This document shows, piece by piece, positions 60,579-64,000 of a stretch of DNA of 64,000 bases. Below the pieces are notes generated by a model that did not search any database, was not told the origin of the DNA, and saw nothing but the letters and a program-made list of their open reading frames with translations. The stretch lies in the NCBI GenBank assembly GCA_902776665.1, contig CACYQZ010000006.1:1-64000 (forward strand). Direction: 5' to 3'. Numbering within the stretch: position 1 is the stretch's first letter; every line of letters starts with the position of its first letter. The stretch is from an uncultured Prevotellaceae bacterium (lineage in GTDB: Bacteria > Bacteroidota > Bacteroidia > Bacteroidales > Bacteroidaceae). The position numbers and the translations under genes are program-made.

Positions 60579-62933
60579 TTATTTCTTACTGAGGTACTCG
60601 TCCATATTGGCAGCGGCACGACGACCGTCGCCCATCGCCAAAATCACCGTTGCACCACCGCGAACGATGTCGCCACCGGCGAAAATCTCGGGACGGGCCG
60701 ACTGCATACCTTCATTGACCACAATCGTGTTCTTCCGACCGAGTTCCAAGCCCTCGATGGAGTTCGGAACGAGCGGATTCGGGCTCACACCGACGGCCAC
60801 AATGACCTGATCGACTTCGAGCGTGACGGTCTTGCCTTCGACGGGCACCGGCGAGCGGCGACCGCTGGCATCGGGTTCACCGAGTTCCATCACCTGCAGC
60901 ACGGCGGCCTTCACAGCACCGTTTTCGTCGGCGATGTACTCGATGGGGTTGTGCAGCGTTAGGAAGTCGATGCCTTCCTCTTTCGCGTGCTTCACCTCCT
61001 CGAGACGAGCCGGCATTTCCTCTTCCGAACGACGATAGACGAGCGTGACGTTTCCGCCCAGACGCTTCGCCGTGCGGCACGAGTCCATAGCGGTGTTGCC
61101 ACCACCGACCACGAGCACGTTCTTACCGAAGTTAATCGGCGTGTCTGTCTGCGGATTGGCAGCGTCCATCAGGTTGACGCGGGTCAGATATTCGTTCGAC
61201 GACATGATGTTGATGGCGTTCTCGCCCGGAATGCCCATAAAGTTCGGCAGACCGGCACCCGAACCCACGAAAATGCCCTTGAAACCTTGTTCTTCGAGGT
61301 CTTCGACGGTAATGGTCTTGCCCACGATGACGTCGGTCTGGAAGTGTACGCCCATCTTGGCGAGGTTCTGGATTTCCACATCGACAATCTTGTTCGGCAG
61401 ACGGAATTCGGGAATACCATATTTCAGCACGCCGCCAATCTCGTGGAGAGCCTCGAAAACATACACGTCATAGCCTTTTTTTACCATATCGCCAGCGAAC
61501 GAAAGTCCTGCGGGACCGCTACCCACGACGGCAATCTTCATACCATTCGACGGAGCGATTTCCGGCAGCGAAATCTGGCCGCTCTCGCGCTCGTAGTCGG
61601 CAGCGAAACGCTCCAGATAGCCGATAGCAACGGCGGGTTCGTTCATCTTCAGATGGATACAGCGAGCCTCGCACTGCTTTTCCTGCGGACATACGCGACC
61701 GCAAACGGCAGGCAGGGCCGATGTTTCTTTCAGAACCTTCGCAGCAGCGAGGAAGTCGCCACGCTCAATGTTCTTGATGAACGACGGGATGTTGATGCTC
61801 ACCGGACAGCCCTCGACACACGACGGTTTCGGGCAGTCGAGACAGCGCTTGGCCTCTTGCATCGCCATTTCCTTCGTCAGACCGATGTTCACTTCCTCGT
61901 CGCGAACCTTCGCACGGTATTCGGCATCGAGTTCGGGCATCGACACACGCGGAATCTGCGTGCGCTCCTTTGCTTTCATCGTAGCACGGAGTTCCTTGCG
62001 CCATTCGGCATCGCGGTCGGTGAGGCAAGCGGCATCATCCGTCGAGGGGCAGGCGTTGGGCTTGCAGCAGTTGTCAGCGTCGGCTTTCGGAGCGGCTTCA
62101 GCAACGGGGCCGAGATGTGCCTCGAGATTCGCCATATCTTCCTGTTCAGCCTTCTTGAACGTGCCCATGCGCTTGAACATTTCGTCCCAATCGACCAAAG
62201 CACCGTCGAATTCGGGGCCGTCGATGCAGACGAACTTCGTCTTGCCGCCAATCGTCAGTCGGCAAGCGCCGCACATACCCGTACCATCGACCATAATCGT
62301 GTTCAACGACACTTCGCAGGGAATGTTGTGCTTCTGCGCCGTGAGGTTCGAGAATTTCATCATGATGGGAGGACCGATGGCAAACACCTTGTCGATGTGC
62401 TCCTGTTCGATGAATTTCTCAATTCCGACCGTCACCACGCCCTTTTCGCCGTAGCTGCCGTCGTCGGTCATGATGATGACTTCGTCGGACGTTTCGCGAA
62501 CCTTGTCCTCAAGGATGATGAGGTCTTTCGAGCGACCTGCCAGCACCGACAACACGCGGTTTCCGGCACGTTTCAGCGCCTGAATGATGGGCAGCATCGG
62601 AGCCACGCCCACACCACCGCCGGCACAAACCACCGTGCCGTAGTTTTCGATGTGCGTCGGCGTTCCGAGCGGTCCCACAACGTCTTCCACGTAGTCGCCC
62701 TCGTTGAGCATACAGAGTTTCTGCGACGACAGACCGACGGTCTGCACCACAAGCGTAATCGTACCCCGTTCTGTGTCGGCCTCGGCAATCGTCAGCGGCA
62801 TACGCTCGCCACGCTTATCGACGCGCACAATCACAAAGTTACCAGCTTTACGGCTCTTGGCAATCAGCGGAGCCTCGACTTCGAGCAGGAACACTTTCTC
62901 GGAGAACTGTTCCTTCTTAACGATTTTGTTCAT
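60579..62933 (-). CDS. fused ferredoxin-NADP reductase/glutamate synthase-type oxidoreductase
   Basis: 784 residues, a fusion. Residues 1-270 are a ferredoxin:NADP reductase-like electron-transfer subunit (DHODB PyrK/NfnA type) with a 2Fe-2S site 'MCGACRLTIGGKTKFVC'. Residues 320-784 are a GltD/NfnB-like part: 4Fe-4S Cys in 'CLDCPKPSCVEGCP' and 'CGRVCPQEKQCEARC', FAD-binding 'GSGPAGLSFAGDM' and NADP-binding 'VVGGGNTAMDSCRTAKRLGG'. Such fusions are annotated as glutamate synthase or NADH-dependent ferredoxin:NADP oxidoreductase (Nfn). With no GltB large subunit beside it, Nfn-type electron bifurcation is the more likely role. Confidence 0.9.
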   Translation of the reverse strand: MNKIVKKEQFSEKVFLLEVEAPLIAKSRKAGNFVIVRVDKRGERMPLTIAEADTERGTITLVVQTVGLSSQKLCMLNEGDYVEDVVGPLGTPTHIENYGTVVCAGGGVGVAPMLPIIQALKRAGNRVLSVLAGRSKDLIILEDKVRETSDEVIIMTDDGSYGEKGVVTVGIEKFIEQEHIDKVFAIGPPIMMKFSNLTAQKHNIPCEVSLNTIMVDGTGMCGACRLTIGGKTKFVCIDGPEFDGALVDWDEMFKRMGTFKKAEQEDMANLEAHLGPVAEAAPKADADNCCKPNACPSTDDAACLTDRDAEWRKELRATMKAKERTQIPRVSMPELDAEYRAKVRDEEVNIGLTKEMAMQEAKRCLDCPKPSCVEGCPVSINIPSFIKNIERGDFLAAAKVLKETSALPAVCGRVCPQEKQCEARCIHLKMNEPAVAIGYLERFAADYERESGQISLPEIAPSNGMKIAVVGSGPAGLSFAGDMVKKGYDVYVFEALHEIGGVLKYGIPEFRLPNKIVDVEIQNLAKMGVHFQTDVIVGKTITVEDLEEQGFKGIFVGSGAGLPNFMGIPGENAINIMSSNEYLTRVNLMDAANPQTDTPINFGKNVLVVGGGNTAMDSCRTAKRLGGNVTLVYRRSEEEMPARLEEVKHAKEEGIDFLTLHNPIEYIADENGAVKAAVLQVMELGEPDASGRRSPVPVEGKTVTLEVDQVIVAVGVSPNPLVPNSIEGLELGRKNTIVVNEGMQSARPEIFAGGDIVRGGATVILAMGDGRRAAANMDEYLSKK

Positions 62934-62993
62934 AACTAACGTTTTGTTTGATTATTTAGGTTTAAAAATTCAGTCTTTATTCAAAAAACTGCG

Positions 62994-63001
62994 CAAAAGT
63001 A
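62994..63001 (-). promoter_or_regulatory. -7 element of the oxidoreductase gene
   Basis: Minus strand TACTTTTG, 60 bases before the ATG at 62933. A CTTG at 63022-63025 has the standard 20-base spacing. Confidence 0.45.
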
Positions 63002-63094
63002 CAACAAAATTCGGGAACTGCCAAGCAAATCGCGAAAATTCTTCACAAAACGAAATTATTTGACGATTTTGGCCTTGCTTCATTGAAATTTTTG

Positions 63095-63102
63095 TACCTT
63101 TG
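63095..63102 (+). promoter_or_regulatory. -7 element of the aspartokinase gene
   Basis: TACCTTTG followed by CA, 47 bases before the ATG at 63150. TTTG at 63068-63071 lies 23 bases upstream. Confidence 0.5.
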
Positions 63103-63149
63103 CAGGTCAATTGAAGAATTCAAGAAAATCGATCAGGAGAACAGAGAAA

Positions 63150-64000
63150 ATGAAGGTTTTAAAATTTGGCAAAACGTCGGTTGGAAAGTCGGCTGAAAAC
63201 ATAGATGTTGTTCGGAAAATCATCGAAAATGAGGCTCGGAATGGTTCGATAGTTGTGGTGGTTGATGCTGCTGAGAATGTAGCGGAAACACTGCGAATGG
63301 AACTTGGTGCGCGAACCGATGGAGCCATTCGGATTGTGACGGGAAGCGACTACACCGCCGCCATTCTCGCCGCCGAACTACAAGCCGAGATTCTTGAAAT
63401 TTGGACGGATGTCGATGGTTTTATGACCGCCGACCCACGCGTGATTTCGTCGGCTTATACAATCAATGAATTGTCGTTTATCGAGGCGATGGAACTCTGT
63501 AATTTTGGTGCCGAAGTCATCTATCCGCCGACGATTTACCCCGTTTGCGTGAAAAATATTCCGATTCGCGTCAGAAATACCTTCAATCTCGCCAATCCCG
63601 GCACACTCATCAAACAGCAAATCGCCAACGACCAAAAGCCCATCAAGGGAATTTCGAGCATCAAAGGCACCGCACTCATCACGGTGACGGGTCTGTCGAT
63701 GGTGGGTGTCATCGGTGTGAACCGCCGCATTTTCACGACACTCGCCACGGTCGGAATCTCTGTGTTTATGGTCAGTCAGGCGTCGTCGGAAAACTCCACG
63801 TCGATTGGTATTCGCGAGGAAGATGCCGACGAAGCTGCCCGCGTGCTTAACGAGGAATTTTCCAAGGAAATTGCCACGGGTGCGATGTATCCGATGCGCG
63901 TCGAAAAAGGGTTGGCGACGGTGGCTATCGTGGGCGAGAACATGAAGCAGACGCCGGGTATCGCCGGAAAACTCTTCGGAACGCTCGGACGCAGCGGTAT
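63150..64000 (+). CDS. thrA: aspartokinase/homoserine dehydrogenase, kinase domain shortened, cut by window end
   Basis: 283 codons are visible, with no stop before the window edge. The start 'MKVLKFGKTSVGKSAENI' corresponds to the aspartokinase 'KFGGTSVG' loop, but one Gly is Lys. After 'SIVVVVDA' (about residue 40) only about 25 residues separate it from 'GSDYTAAILAAELQAEILEIWTDVDGFMTADPRV' (about 66 on). In Bacteroides ThrA, as I recall it, about 150 more residues lie there, including catalytic ones. The ACT domains ('ISSIKGTALITVTGLSMVGVIG') and the start of the dehydrogenase ('VAIVGENMKQTPGIAGKLFGTLG') look normal. Kinase activity is doubtful. Confidence 0.8.
   Translation, partial: MKVLKFGKTSVGKSAENIDVVRKIIENEARNGSIVVVVDAAENVAETLRMELGARTDGAIRIVTGSDYTAAILAAELQAEILEIWTDVDGFMTADPRVISSAYTINELSFIEAMELCNFGAEVIYPPTIYPVCVKNIPIRVRNTFNLANPGTLIKQQIANDQKPIKGISSIKGTALITVTGLSMVGVIGVNRRIFTTLATVGISVFMVSQASSENSTSIGIREEDADEAARVLNEEFSKEIATGAMYPMRVEKGLATVAIVGENMKQTPGIAGKLFGTLGRSG

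Noticed and set aside
60987..62939. 650-codon open frame opposite the oxidoreductase gene
   Set aside because: Antisense shadow; iron-sulfur and nucleotide-binding motifs are on the minus strand.

Overview
The window looks like the chromosome of a Prevotella-like member of the Bacteroidales. Three things point that way: promoters of the -33 TTTG / -7 TAnnTTTG type (most often TACCTTTG) recur throughout; A-rich leaders replace Shine-Dalgarno sites; and the gene set includes a DUF4835/PorD-like protein, DUF3127, DUF5686, DUF2723, and a secreted protein ending in an 'AGQRVS...YKGIV' tail. Core regions are near 50% GC, with AT-rich islands at about 28.0-29.4 kb and 53.3-60.4 kb.

1-16.8 kb is the right part of a tailed prophage; its left end is outside the window. 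It carries small late genes, a portal-like protein, head-tail completion proteins, a compact lysis cassette (holin-like protein, T7-lysozyme-like amidase, single-polypeptide spanin), a gap of about 680 bp that folds like a large non-coding RNA, a TP901-type tape measure protein, a tail-associated protein and a tyrosine integrase next to tRNA-Arg(UCU). Terminase and major capsid genes are not recognised here. Two leftward promoters upstream of rightward late genes suggest phage antisense or small RNAs.

16.9-27.3 kb is core replication and repair: a degenerate-protease/TPR protein, recN, an in-frame fusion of a DnaQ-type exonuclease with a PorD-like secreted protein, dnaN, a DUF3127 protein, a secreted multidomain protein, a tandem-promoter region with a candidate small RNA, an ECF sigma factor, rpe and a 41-residue protein. 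SRP RNA and tRNA-Thr(UGU) follow. Two partial copies of the tRNA 3' end and an AT-rich stretch (28.0-29.4 kb) look like an old integration site.

29.8-49.6 kb is mostly envelope metabolism: a polysaccharide deacetylase, a DUF2723 membrane protein, a five-gene operon (nucleotidyltransferase, ATP-grasp, CDP-alcohol phosphotransferase, HAD protein, DUF5686 outer-membrane protein), a lactonase-like beta-propeller, rfbC, ugd, a DEAD-box helicase, an LptF/LptG permease, tgt and lon. A palindromic element of about 32 bp sits in frame inside two, and in a variant form three, of these coding sequences. 49.8-53.2 kb holds a YfiC-like tRNA methyltransferase, fabD and a GH13 enzyme.

53.3-60.4 kb is an accessory island. 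It has an unknown 476-residue protein, duplicated 71-residue membrane proteins with duplicated promoters, a rod-shaped structured RNA, a DUF1232 protein, and a four-gene operon: a GIY-YIG nuclease, then three lipoproteins, the last ending in a WHH-type HNH nuclease domain. This operon and the prophage RNA are the best candidates for undescribed biology. The window ends with a fused NADPH oxidoreductase/glutamate synthase-type gene and a cut-off aspartokinase/homoserine dehydrogenase gene lacking about 150 residues of the kinase domain.
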